Positions 8,628 to 17,484 of a stretch of 64,000 bases of DNA are shown here, one piece after another. Each line of letters begins with the position of its first letter. The stretch's first letter is position 1. Below the pieces are notes generated by a model. That model was not told the origin of the DNA. It worked only from the letters and a program-made list of their open reading frames with translations, and searched no databases. This stretch comes from Aeromicrobium yanjiei (GTDB taxonomy: Bacteria > Actinomycetota > Actinomycetes > Propionibacteriales > Nocardioidaceae): positions 806,001-870,000 of the forward strand of contig NZ_CP045737.1 in assembly GCF_009649075.1 (NCBI RefSeq), read 5' to 3'. The translations under genes were made by a program, and so were the position numbers.

Positions 8628-9370
8628 GCGAGCTGCGATTCGAGGACGTGACGGTCCGCTACGGCGGGACGACCGCCGTGGACGGCGTCAGCCTGGTGGT
8701 GCCCTCGGGGGCGATCGTGGGTCTGGTGGGCGAGTCCGGCTCGGGCAAGTCGACCCTCGCCCGCGCAGCCGTCGGCCTGGCGCCGGTCGAGAGCGGCCGG
8801 ATCCTGCTCGACGGAGAGCCCGTGCCCGTACGCGGTCGGCGCCGGCCCGTGCAGATGATCTTCCAGGACCCGTTCTCCTCCCTCGACCCGCGGATGAGCA
8901 TCGGCGAGAGCGTCGCCGAGGCGGTGCCGCGGGGTGTGGGTCGCCGCGAGCGTCGCGCGGAGGTCGCGCGCCTGCTCGACCTGGTCCACATCGGCGCGGT
9001 CCGCTCCGACGCCCGGCCCTCCGAGATGTCCGGTGGCCAGCGCCAGCGGGTCGCCCTGGCCCGCGCCCTCGCGGCGCGCCCCGCGGTCGTCGTCGCGGAC
9101 GAGATCACGTCCGCACTGGACGTCTCGATCCAGGGGACCGTGCTCAACCTGGTGCGCGAGCTCCAGGCCGAGCTGGGCCTGTCGATCCTGTTCATCTCCC
9201 ACAACCTCGCGGTCGTGCGCTACGTCGCGGCGCAGGTGGCGGTCATGCACCGCGGAACGATCGTCGAGCAGGGCCCGACGGACCGGGTGCTCGCGACTCC
9301 CTCCCACGACTACACCCGCGACCTGCTGGCCGCGGTCCCCGGCCGAACCCGACGAAGGAGTCCTCAATGA
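8624..9370 (+). CDS. Peptide ABC transporter ATPase (DppF-like)
   Basis: A 248-residue ATP-binding subunit with Walker A GESGSGKST, Q-loop FQDPFSSLDPRMS, signature MSGGQRQRV, and the Walker B/D-loop region VVVADEITSALD. It is the second nucleotide-binding domain of the importer and would pair with the ATPase half of the preceding fusion. It is shorter than typical DppF proteins because it ends just after the core ATPase and lacks the C-terminal oligo_HPY extension. GTG 8624 overlaps the previous stop codon, and its own stop overlaps the next ATG, indicating translational coupling. Confidence 0.92.
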   Translation: MSELRFEDVTVRYGGTTAVDGVSLVVPSGAIVGLVGESGSGKSTLARAAVGLAPVESGRILLDGEPVPVRGRRRPVQMIFQDPFSSLDPRMSIGESVAEAVPRGVGRRERRAEVARLLDLVHIGAVRSDARPSEMSGGQRQRVALARALAARPAVVVADEITSALDVSIQGTVLNLVRELQAELGLSILFISHNLAVVRYVAAQVAVMHRGTIVEQGPTDRVLATPSHDYTRDLLAAVPGRTRRRSPQ

Positions 9371-12300
9371 CCCGACGCATGCGCATCGACGACCTCACCG
9401 CCCTCGCGGTGCCGTCGCAGCCGGTCCTGTCACCTGACGGATCACAGGTCGCGTACGTCCTGCGGACCCTCGACACCCGGCACGACCGCAGCCACGACGA
9501 GCTGTGGATCGTGCCCACGTCCGGTGGCGGCCCCCGTCGGCTGACCGGCGGCCCGCAGGACTCGGTCCCGGTGTGGAGCCCGGACGGCTCACGGCTCGCG
9601 TTCCTGCGTGCCGGCCAGGTGCACCTGCTGGACGCCGGCGGCGGGGAGCCCGTGCCGTTGACGCAGCTTGCCGGCGGAGCCGGCGCGCCGGTGTGGAGCC
9701 CGGACGGAGAGCGGATCGCCTTCGCCGCCCCGGTCGACCCGACGGACGGCACCGGACCCCTCGTCGCAAGCCGCCTGGACTACCAGAGCGACGGCGCCGG
9801 CATGTACGGCCCGATCCGGCACCAGCTGCACGTCGTCGACCTCGGCTCGGGGGAGTGCCGCCAGGTCACCGACGGCCCCGAGCACGCGGGCCAGCCCGCC
9901 TGGGCACCCGACGGCCGGGCGCTCGCGTTCACCCGCCGGATCGGCGCCGACAGCGACCTGACCTTCCGCACCGCGGTGCACCTGCTGGACGTCGACGACC
10001 CGCGCGGCACCCCGCGGGTCGTCGGCTCCGACGCGGGCGTCGCGGGCACGGTCGCGTACGACCGCGACGGCCGGCACCTGCTCGTCGTGGGCCACCCGGG
10101 CGATCCGGTCGGCCACCAGCACCTGCTGCGCGTGCCGCTCGACGGGGGCGAGCCGGTCAGCCTCACCGCGGGGCTGGACCGCAACGTCATGCCGGGCGCA
10201 ACCGCGTACCCGGGCGGCCGCCCGCAGCGCGACGACCGCGGCCGTCTCCTGTTCTGCCTGCGCGACCGAGGCTGCACGCACGTGTGGGCCCTCGACGACC
10301 CGGACGCTCCGGAGGGGCGGCCCGTGCTCGCGGGCGAGGACCGCGTCGTGTCCGGCCTGTCGGTCGTCGGCGGCACCGCGGTCGTCGCGCTCACCACCTC
10401 GACGTCGTACGGCGAGATCGTCGCCCTCGACCTCGCGACCGGCGAGGGGTCCGTGCTCACCGACCACGGCGCTTCCCTCGCGGGGGTCGAGCTGTTCAGC
10501 CCGGAACCGCGCTCGTTCTCGATCAGCGACGGGACGACGGTGCAGGGATGGCTGCTGCGCGACCACGAGCGGACCGGTCCCCGGCCCCTGCTGCTCGACG
10601 TGCACGGCGGCCCCCACAACGCGTGGAACGGTGCGGCCGACGAGATGCACGCGTACCACCAGGAGCTGGTCGCCCGTGGGTGGTCGGTGCTGCTGGTCAA
10701 CCCGCGCGGCAGCGACGGCTACGGGGAGGCGTTCTTCGACGGGGTCAACGGCGCCTGGGGCGTGGCCGACGCGAGCGACTTCCTCGAGCCGATCGACGCG
10801 CTGGTCGCGGAGGGCCTCGTGGACCCGGACCGGCTCGCGGTCACGGGCTACAGCTACGGCGGCTTCATGACCGCCTGGCTCACCGGCAACGACGACCGGT
10901 TCAAGGCCGGCGTCGCGGGGGGCGTCGTGAGCGACCTGGTCAGCGAGTTCGGCACGGCGGACGACGGGATCTTCCTCAGCACGTACGAGCTCGGGGGCGC
11001 GCCGTGGGACGACCCGGAGCGCTATGCGGCGATGTCGCCGCTGAGCCACGTGACCAACGTGACGACGCCGACCCTCGTCCTGCACGGGCTCGCGGACCTG
11101 ACCTGCCCCGTGGGCCAGGCGCAGCAGTGGCACAGCGCGCTGCGCTCACGAGGCGTGCCCACCGAGCTCGTCCTCTACCCGGGCGCCTCCCACGCGTTCA
11201 TCCTGGTCGGGCCGCCGTCGCAGCGTCTCGACTACGCCCACCGGGTCGTGGACTGGGTCGAGCAGCACGTCGTCCGCGGGGGCCGGGCCCGCCTCGACGT
11301 GGCCCACTGGGAGCGGCGTCTGCGCGCGCTCGCGGACCGCTACGGCGTCCCCGGCGCCCAGCTCGGCATCCTGCGGCTCGACGAGGACGGCACGGAGGAG
11401 GTCGTTGTCGCGTCCCACGGCGTGCTCAACATCGACACCCATGCGCCGGTGACGGAGGAGTCGATCTTCCAGATCGGCTCGATCACCAAGGTGTGGACCG
11501 CGACGGTCGTCATGCAGCTGGTCGACGAGGGTCTCGCCGATCTCGATGCGCCGGTCGTCGAGATCGTCCCGGACCTGCGGCTGTCCGATCCCGAGGTGAC
11601 CAAGCAGGTCACCCTGCGCCACCTGCTCAACCACACGAGCGGTATCGACGGCGACGTGTTCACCGACACCGGCCGCGGCGACGACTGCCTCGAGAAGTAC
11701 GTCGGGCTGCTCGGCAACGAGGCGCAGAACCATCCGCTCGGGGTCACCTGGTCGTACTGCAACTCCGGCTTCTCGGTGCTGGGGCTCGTCATCGAGCGGC
11801 TCACCGGCACGACCTGGGACCAGGCGCTGCGCGACCGGCTGTTCACGCCGCTCGGGATGCAGCGCGCGATCACGCTGCCCGAGGACGCACTGCTGCACGC
11901 CGCCGCGGTCGGCCACGTGACGGTCGACGGCCGCAAGCAGGTCGCCCCGATGTGGCAGCTGCCGCGCTCGATCGGCCCCGCGGGCCTGGTGACGGCGCGC
12001 GTCGCGGACGTCCTGGCGTTCGCCCGCATGCACATGCTGGGCGGGCTCGCCCCCGACGGGGAGCGGATCCTCAGCGAGGCGTCCGCTGCCGCGATGACCG
12101 CGCACCAGGCCGATCTCCCCGACAAGCACTCCCTCGGTGACTCGTGGGGCCTGGGCTGGATCCGCTTCGGCTGGGACGGTCAGCGCCTCTACGGCCACGA
12201 CGGCAACACGATCGGCCAGTCCGCGTTCCTGCGCGTCCTGCCCGAGGCGGGCCTGGCCGTGAGCCTGCTGACCAACAGCGACGGCGCGCGTGACCTCTAC

Positions 12301-12666
12301 GAGGCGCTGTACCGCGAGATCCTGGCCGACCTGGCCGGCGTGACGATGCCCCGCCCGATCGCTCCGCCCGAGCCACCGGTCGAGCACGACATCACCCCGT
12401 ACGTCGGACGCTACGAGAGGTCGTCGGTGGTGATGGAGGTGCTGGTCGCCGACGGCGAGCCCCGTCTGCGGACCACGGTCGTCGGACCGCTCGCGGAGAT
12501 GGTCGCGGACCCGGTCGACGAGCACGCCCTGGTGCCGTACGCCCCGAACATCTTCCTGACCAAGCCGCCGGAGGCCGAGACCTGGTTCCCGGTGACGTTC
12601 TTCGAGCTGCCGACGGGCGAGCGCTACCTGCACTTCGGTGTCCGCGCGACGCCGCGGGTCGGCTGA
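9367..12666 (+). CDS. S9 prolyl oligopeptidase-type peptidase fused to a beta-lactamase-like serine hydrolase
   Basis: A 1099-residue two-enzyme fusion. Residues 1 to about 390 contain repeated WSPDG/YRDG-type motifs of a TolB-like beta-propeller. Residues of about 400-640 are an alpha/beta hydrolase with the S9 triad: nucleophile S496 in GYSYGG, D577 in HGLADLT and H609 in GASHAF. From about residue 650 comes a second enzyme with S705-x-x-K708, Y797-C-N799 and a GHDGNTIG motif, plus a lipocalin-like tail; it is a paralogue of the protein at 2730-4112. No signal peptide is seen, so peptides delivered by the importer are likely substrates. ATG 9367 overlaps the dppF-like stop (ATGA); open frame upstream of that ATG is not coding. 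Confidence 0.9.
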   Translation: MTRRMRIDDLTALAVPSQPVLSPDGSQVAYVLRTLDTRHDRSHDELWIVPTSGGGPRRLTGGPQDSVPVWSPDGSRLAFLRAGQVHLLDAGGGEPVPLTQLAGGAGAPVWSPDGERIAFAAPVDPTDGTGPLVASRLDYQSDGAGMYGPIRHQLHVVDLGSGECRQVTDGPEHAGQPAWAPDGRALAFTRRIGADSDLTFRTAVHLLDVDDPRGTPRVVGSDAGVAGTVAYDRDGRHLLVVGHPGDPVGHQHLLRVPLDGGEPVSLTAGLDRNVMPGATAYPGGRPQRDDRGRLLFCLRDRGCTHVWALDDPDAPEGRPVLAGEDRVVSGLSVVGGTAVVALTTSTSYGEIVALDLATGEGSVLTDHGASLAGVELFSPEPRSFSISDGTTVQGWLLRDHERTGPRPLLLDVHGGPHNAWNGAADEMHAYHQELVARGWSVLLVNPRGSDGYGEAFFDGVNGAWGVADASDFLEPIDALVAEGLVDPDRLAVTGYSYGGFMTAWLTGNDDRFKAGVAGGVVSDLVSEFGTADDGIFLSTYELGGAPWDDPERYAAMSPLSHVTNVTTPTLVLHGLADLTCPVGQAQQWHSALRSRGVPTELVLYPGASHAFILVGPPSQRLDYAHRVVDWVEQHVVRGGRARLDVAHWERRLRALADRYGVPGAQLGILRLDEDGTEEVVVASHGVLNIDTHAPVTEESIFQIGSITKVWTATVVMQLVDEGLADLDAPVVEIVPDLRLSDPEVTKQVTLRHLLNHTSGIDGDVFTDTGRGDDCLEKYVGLLGNEAQNHPLGVTWSYCNSGFSVLGLVIERLTGTTWDQALRDRLFTPLGMQRAITLPEDALLHAAAVGHVTVDGRKQVAPMWQLPRSIGPAGLVTARVADVLAFARMHMLGGLAPDGERILSEASAAAMTAHQADLPDKHSLGDSWGLGWIRFGWDGQRLYGHDGNTIGQSAFLRVLPEAGLAVSLLTNSDGARDLYEALYREILADLAGVTMPRPIAPPEPPVEHDITPYVGRYERSSVVMEVLVADGEPRLRTTVVGPLAEMVADPVDEHALVPYAPNIFLTKPPEAETWFPVTFFELPTGERYLHFGVRATPRVG

Positions 12667-13790
12667 TGGACCTCTCCGAGCTGGTCGCCGACACCCGCGA
12701 GATGGTCGAGTGCGAGTCGCCCTCGGCGGATCTCGACGCGGTGGCCCGGTCGGCCGAGGTCGTCGCGCGGGTGGGCGAGCGCCGGCTGGGCGTGGCCCCC
12801 GAGCGGATCGTGCTCGAGGGGCGTACGCACCTGCGCTGGCGGCTCGGCACAGGGCCGTCGCGGGTGCTCCTGGTCGGCCACCACGACACGGTGTGGGCCA
12901 TGGGCTCGCTCGCGAGCCATCCCTGCACGGTCGAGGGTGACGTCCTGCGCGGGCCCGGCTGCTTCGACATGAAGACGGGACTCGCGATGGCCTTCCACGC
13001 TGCCGCGGGCCAGGACGGCGTCACCGTGCTGGTCACGGGCGACGAGGAGCTCGGCTCGCCATCGTCGCGTGGGCTGATCGAGCAGGAGGCCCGGCTCGCG
13101 GAGGCCGCACTCGTCCTGGAGGGCGCCGCACCCGGCGGCGCCCTGAAGTCCGAGCGCAAGGGCGTCTCGCTCTACGACGTGGCGGTGCACGGGCGGGCCG
13201 CCCACGCGGGGCTCGAGCCCGAGCGCGGGGTCAACGCGACCCTCGAGCTCGCGCACCAGGCGCTCGCGGTCGCGCTGCTCGGCGACACCGGCCTCGGGAC
13301 CACCGTCACCCCCACCGCGGCGCGTGCGGGTCTCACGACCAACACGATCCCGGCCGACGGCGTCTTCGCGGTCGACGTCCGGGTCCGCAGCCTCGCCGAG
13401 CAGGACCGCGTCGACGCCGCAATGCGCTCGCTGGCCCCGGTGCTCGACGGTGCGACCACGCACGTGACGGGCGGCCCCAACAGACCGCCGCTGGAGCACG
13501 CCGCCTCCGCCGACCTGCTCGAACGGGTCCGGGCGATCGCCGAGCGGCTCGGACAGCCGGTCGTCCCCGCGGCCGCGGTCGGCGGAGCCTCCGACGGCAA
13601 CTTCACCGCAGGGGTGGGCACCCCGACCCTCGACGGGCTCGGCGCGATCGGCGGCGGCGCCCACGCCGACGACGAGCACGTGCTCGTCGACCGCATCCTC
13701 GACCGGACCCAGCTGGTCCGTTCCCTCGTCGCCGAGCTCCTGGCGGCACCCACCACACTCGCCGGCTCGGCCCACTGGAGCCGACCATGA
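12666..13790 (+). CDS. M20 family metallohydrolase (carboxypeptidase/deacylase type)
   Basis: A 374-residue zinc hydrolase of the M20A family. Visible ligands and catalytic residues are H72-x-D74 (GHHDTV), D101 in GCFDMKTG, and E127-E128 in GDEELGS, followed by a bacterial exopeptidase dimerisation domain. M20 enzymes remove C-terminal amino acids or hydrolyse N-acyl amino acids. Its place directly before a COG3375-type GNAT and an enolase-superfamily racemase argues for N-succinyl-L-amino-acid desuccinylation, the last step of the known D- to L-amino-acid conversion. Glutamate carboxypeptidase activity is the alternative. Its ATG overlaps the previous stop by one base (TGATG). Confidence 0.88.
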   Translation: MDLSELVADTREMVECESPSADLDAVARSAEVVARVGERRLGVAPERIVLEGRTHLRWRLGTGPSRVLLVGHHDTVWAMGSLASHPCTVEGDVLRGPGCFDMKTGLAMAFHAAAGQDGVTVLVTGDEELGSPSSRGLIEQEARLAEAALVLEGAAPGGALKSERKGVSLYDVAVHGRAAHAGLEPERGVNATLELAHQALAVALLGDTGLGTTVTPTAARAGLTTNTIPADGVFAVDVRVRSLAEQDRVDAAMRSLAPVLDGATTHVTGGPNRPPLEHAASADLLERVRAIAERLGQPVVPAAAVGGASDGNFTAGVGTPTLDGLGAIGGGAHADDEHVLVDRILDRTQLVRSLVAELLAAPTTLAGSAHWSRP

Positions 13791-14689
13791 CACCGCCGGA
13801 GAATCTCCGCAGGATGGATGACGTGACCACAGCCGCCCTTGACCCCCAGCTGGACGCCGATCGCACGGCCGACGCGGCAGCGTCCGCGGCCCGTGTGCTG
13901 ATCCGCGAGGTCGTCGACCTCCCCGAGCTCGAGCAGGTGCTCGACCTGTACGCGCGCATCTGGGGGCGGGAGGCCAATCCGCCGCTGACCCTCGAGCTGT
14001 TGCGGGCGTTCACGAAGGCGGGCAACTACGTCGGCGGTGCCTTCGCGAGTGACGGTCGACTCGTCGGCGCATGCGTGGGCTTCTTCCACGCTCCCGCCGA
14101 CGACGCGCTGCACAGCCACATCGCGGGGGTCGACAGCACGATGGTCGACCGCCACGTGGGATTCGCCCTCAAGCTGCACCAACGTGCGTGGGCGCTCGGC
14201 CGGGGCGTCTCCGACGTCGCGTGGACGTTCGACCCGCTCGTGAGCCGCAATGCGTACTTCAACCTGGTCAAGCTCGCAGCACGCCCGGTCGAGTACCTGC
14301 CCAACTTCTACGGGCCCATGGACGACTCGATCAACGGGGCCGACGAGACCGACCGCCTGCTGGTGCGATGGAGCCTGACCGATCCCGCGGTCGAGCTGGC
14401 CTGCTCCGGGGGCGCCACCTCGTCCGTGGTCGCCGACGAGCTCGCCGCCGGTGCGCTCACGGCGCTCGGCATGGACGCGGACGGCGCCCCGGTGCGCGGG
14501 CGTCTTGACGGCGCGACCTCCCTGGTCGCCGTGCCGCGCGAGATCAGCCTGCTCCGAGCGTCCGATCCCGCGCTGGCCCGCAGGTGGCGGCTCGAGGTGC
14601 GCGACGTGCTGGGCGGGCTGCTGGCCGACGGAGCGCGCATCACGGGCTTCGACAAACAAGGCTGGTACGTCGTGAGGAGGGGGCTGTGA
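13787..14689 (+). CDS. GNAT-like acyltransferase (COG3375 type), candidate amino-acid N-succinyltransferase
   Basis: A 300-residue protein resembling the COG3375 branch of GNAT proteins, with conserved-looking blocks VGGAFASDGRLVGACVGFF, SHIAGVDS and TFDPLVSRNAYFNL. In other bacteria such genes sit beside N-succinylamino-acid racemase and an M20 hydrolase, where the GNAT succinylates D-amino acids from succinyl-CoA. The same three-gene set occurs here with 4-nt overlaps on both sides (ATGA at 13787, GTGA at 14686). The ATG at 13787 was chosen for that overlap and a GGAG about 8 nt upstream; ATG 13814 is an alternative. The acyl donor is inferred from context. Confidence 0.8.
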   Translation: MTPPENLRRMDDVTTAALDPQLDADRTADAAASAARVLIREVVDLPELEQVLDLYARIWGREANPPLTLELLRAFTKAGNYVGGAFASDGRLVGACVGFFHAPADDALHSHIAGVDSTMVDRHVGFALKLHQRAWALGRGVSDVAWTFDPLVSRNAYFNLVKLAARPVEYLPNFYGPMDDSINGADETDRLLVRWSLTDPAVELACSGGATSSVVADELAAGALTALGMDADGAPVRGRLDGATSLVAVPREISLLRASDPALARRWRLEVRDVLGGLLADGARITGFDKQGWYVVRRGL

Positions 14690-15792
14690 AGCTCACGGGT
14701 GTCGAGCTGATCCATGTCTCGATGCCGCTCGTCTCGCCGTTCCGCACCTCGTTCGGCACCCAGGTCACGCGTGACCTGCTGCTCCTGCGCGTCGTCACCG
14801 ACGAGGGGGAGGGGTGGGGCGAGTGCGTGACGATGCCCGACCCGGTCTACTCCTCCGAGTACGTGGCCGGCGCCGCGGACGTGCTGCGCCGCTTCCTGAT
14901 CCCCACCCTCGCCGCGTCCGGACCGCTCGACGCGTCCCGGGTCGCGACCGTGCTGGCACCGTTCAAGGGGCACCGGATGGCCAAGGCGGCGCTCGAGATG
15001 GGCGTCCTCGACGCCGAGCTGCGGGCCGAGGGCAGGTCGTTCGCGCGCGAGCTCGGGGCCGTCCACGACCGGGTCCCGTGCGGGGTCTCGGTCGGCATCA
15101 TGGACAGCATCCCGGCCCTGCTCGACGCGGTGGGCGGCTACATCGACGAGGGTTATGTCCGGATCAAGCTCAAGATCGAGCCGGGCTGGGACGTCGCCCC
15201 GGTGCGCGCGGTGCGCGAGCGGTTCGGCGACGACGTGCTGCTGCAGGTCGACGCCAACACTGCCTACACGCTCGCGGACGCCCGGCACCTCGCCCGGCTC
15301 GATCCCTTCGACCTGCTCCTGATCGAGCAGCCGCTCGAGGAGGAGGACATCCTCGGGCACGCGTCCCTCGCGCAGCAGATCACCACCCCGGTCTGCCTCG
15401 ACGAGTCGATCACCTCGGCACAGTCCACCGCGGCCGCGATCCGGCTGGGTGCCTGCGCGGTGGTCAACATCAAGCCGGGGCGGGTCGGCGGATACCTGGA
15501 GGCCCGACGCATCCACGACGTGTGCGTCGCGCACGGTGTGCCGGTGTGGTGCGGAGGGATGCTCGAGACCGGGATCGGCCGGGCCGCGAACGTCGCGCTG
15601 GCCGCGCTGCCGGGCTTCACGATGCCCGGGGACACCTCGGCCTCGGACCGCTACTACCGCACCGACATCACCGAGCCGTTCGTCCTGGACGCCGGGACGT
15701 TGACCGTTCCCACCGGGCCGGGCATCGGTGTGCTGCCCGTGCCCGAGCTGCTGGCGGAGGTGACGACCCACACCGAGTGGGTCACGGTCTGA
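14686..15792 (+). CDS. N-succinylamino acid racemase / o-succinylbenzoate synthase family enzyme
   Basis: A 368-residue enolase-superfamily protein with the full catalytic set of the OSBS/NSAR group: K161-x-K163, metal ligands D189, E214 and D239, and K263 (NIKPGR). Spacing matches the bifunctional Amycolatopsis enzyme. With no menaquinone genes nearby but with GNAT and M20 partners overlapping upstream, racemisation of N-succinyl-amino acids is more likely than menaquinone synthesis. The cytoplasmic product would be N-succinyl-L-amino acid for the M20 enzyme. GTG 14686 overlaps the GNAT stop and follows a GAGGAGG-like ribosome-binding site. Confidence 0.88.
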   Translation: MKLTGVELIHVSMPLVSPFRTSFGTQVTRDLLLLRVVTDEGEGWGECVTMPDPVYSSEYVAGAADVLRRFLIPTLAASGPLDASRVATVLAPFKGHRMAKAALEMGVLDAELRAEGRSFARELGAVHDRVPCGVSVGIMDSIPALLDAVGGYIDEGYVRIKLKIEPGWDVAPVRAVRERFGDDVLLQVDANTAYTLADARHLARLDPFDLLLIEQPLEEEDILGHASLAQQITTPVCLDESITSAQSTAAAIRLGACAVVNIKPGRVGGYLEARRIHDVCVAHGVPVWCGGMLETGIGRAANVALAALPGFTMPGDTSASDRYYRTDITEPFVLDAGTLTVPTGPGIGVLPVPELLAEVTTHTEWVTV

Positions 15793-15804
15793 CCCGAAGA
15801 GCCC

Positions 15805-15810
15805 TAGTGT
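15805..15810 (+). promoter_or_regulatory. -10 box of the PucR-type regulator (leaderless)
   Basis: TAGTGT ends 7 nt before GTG 15818, suggesting the regulator has its own leaderless promoter in the short gap after the racemase gene. Confidence 0.5.
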
Positions 15811-15817
15811 CGTGAGC

Positions 15818-17479
15818 GTGAGCACCGAGATGACCGCATCCGGCAGCCGGCCCCGGCCGCGTGCAAGTCTTGCGCGGGTCGTGGACGATCTCGGCGCGAC
15901 GCTGCTCGAGCTCGTGCACGGCGACACGAGCCGCAGCGACGACATCGGCGGGGTGGTGATCCACGACCCGGTCGACGCCCCCGTCCTGCCGCCGCGCGCG
16001 CTCGTCCTCGGCGTGGGCCTCGAGGACCCGGCCGCCATCGCCGCGCTGCTGGTCGAGCTGGGCCGGCGCGACGCGGCTGCACTCGTGGTGCGCGCACCCG
16101 TGCCCTTCACCGACGAGGTCCGCGCGGCAGCCGACACCTCACGGGTCGCGCTGCTCGGGCTGAGCCGGGGTGCGCCGTGGGCCCACCTCGCGACGATGCT
16201 GCGCTCGGTCCTCGCGGAGGGCGACCTGGGCGGCGCAACCCCCGAGACGCTCGGCGGCCTGCCGTCCGGAGACCTGTTCGCGGTCGCCAACGCGATCTCG
16301 TCGCTGCTCGACGCGCCGGTCACGATCGAGGACCGCAGCTCGCGCGTGCTGGCGTTCTCCGGGCGCCAGGACGAGGCCGACCCGTCCCGTGTCGAGACGA
16401 TCCTCGGCCGCCAGGTGCCCGAGCGCTACTCGCGGATCCTCAACGAGCGGGGCGTCTTCCGGGAGCTGCACCGCTCGGAGCAGCCGATCTACATGGAGGC
16501 CATGCCCGACGTCAACGAGGCGATCACGATGGCCCGGGTCGCGGTGGCGGTCCGGGCCGGCGACGAGGTGCTCGGCTCGATCTGGGCCGCGGTGCCCGGC
16601 CCCCTCAGCGACGAGCGCACCGCCGCGCTGCGGGACGCGGCGCAGCTGGTCGCACTGCACCTCCTGCGGGTCCGCGCGGGCGCCGACGTCGAGCGCCGGG
16701 TGCGCGCGGATCTCGTCGGGTCCGTGCTGGAGGGGGGCTCGGGGGCCCGCGACGCGCTGGAGCGGTTGGGCCTGGCCGACACGCAGCTGCTGGTGCTGGG
16801 CTTCACGGTCGCCGACCCGGGACCGGTCGACCGCACCGACCCGTCGACGGCCCACGAGCGCCAGCGTCTCGGTGATGCGTTCGCGATGCACCTCAGCGCG
16901 GTCAACCCGCGCTCGGCGTCGGCGCTGTTCGACGGCGTCGCGTACGGGCTGGCGGCGGCGACCGGCTCACGCGAGGAGGCCGAGACGCGCGCGATGCGCA
17001 TCGCCCACGACTTCCTCGGTCGCATCGGCGGACGGCTGCGGCCCATCGTCGCGATCGGCCCGGTCGCGACCAACCTCTCGGACATCGTCCGGGCCCGGGC
17101 CACGACCGACCGGATCCTGCGGGTGCTGCGGGAGGGCCACGGGGGCAGACCCGTGGCGCGGCTCGTCGACGTGCAGACCGAGTCCCTGCTGATGGAGCTG
17201 CGCGACCTGACCATCGCGCGCGGCGAGCAGCTCACCGGCCCGCTGGCCCGCCTCGTCGCGTACGACCGCGAGCACGGCGGCAGCCTCGTGGAGACGCTGC
17301 AGGCCTGGCTCGATGCGTTCGGCGACGTGACCCGGGCCTCCGAGGCCCTGTTCGTGCACCCCAACACGTTCCGCTACCGGCTGCGCCGGGTCAAGGAGAT
17401 CGGGGAGGTCGATCTCCTCGACCCGGCGCAACGGTTCGCCCTCACGCTGCAGCTGAGCCTGTGGCCCGGTCGCGCCTGA
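15818..17479 (+). CDS. PucR-type transcriptional regulator (helix-turn-helix at C-terminus)
   Basis: A 553-residue regulator of the PucR/CdaR kind: an N-terminal sensory region, a central GGDEF-like domain, and a C-terminal HTH_30 (TRASEALFVHPNTFRYRLRR, near residues 505-525). Such proteins activate catabolic operons in response to a metabolite. It follows the D-amino-acid/peptide genes on the same strand by about 25 bp and probably senses a peptide or amino-acid derivative. GTG 15818 was chosen over GTG 15812 because a -10 box ends 7 nt upstream; ATG 15830 is a further alternative. It converges on the ABC permease gene with only 5 bp between them. Confidence 0.85.
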   Translation: MSTEMTASGSRPRPRASLARVVDDLGATLLELVHGDTSRSDDIGGVVIHDPVDAPVLPPRALVLGVGLEDPAAIAALLVELGRRDAAALVVRAPVPFTDEVRAAADTSRVALLGLSRGAPWAHLATMLRSVLAEGDLGGATPETLGGLPSGDLFAVANAISSLLDAPVTIEDRSSRVLAFSGRQDEADPSRVETILGRQVPERYSRILNERGVFRELHRSEQPIYMEAMPDVNEAITMARVAVAVRAGDEVLGSIWAAVPGPLSDERTAALRDAAQLVALHLLRVRAGADVERRVRADLVGSVLEGGSGARDALERLGLADTQLLVLGFTVADPGPVDRTDPSTAHERQRLGDAFAMHLSAVNPRSASALFDGVAYGLAAATGSREEAETRAMRIAHDFLGRIGGRLRPIVAIGPVATNLSDIVRARATTDRILRVLREGHGGRPVARLVDVQTESLLMELRDLTIARGEQLTGPLARLVAYDREHGGSLVETLQAWLDAFGDVTRASEALFVHPNTFRYRLRRVKEIGEVDLLDPAQRFALTLQLSLWPGRA

Positions 17480-17484
17480 GCCCC

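Noticed and set aside
8584-9366. An N-terminal extension of the S9 fusion protein upstream of ATG 9367
   Set aside because: That frame overlaps the ATPase gene and is Arg-rich without domains; the ATGA overlap and the family start MTRRMRIDD fit ATG 9367.
14686-15792. Assignment as menaquinone MenC
   Set aside because: Catalytic residues are compatible, but no other men gene is nearby, whereas GNAT and M20 partners of the racemase pathway overlap it.
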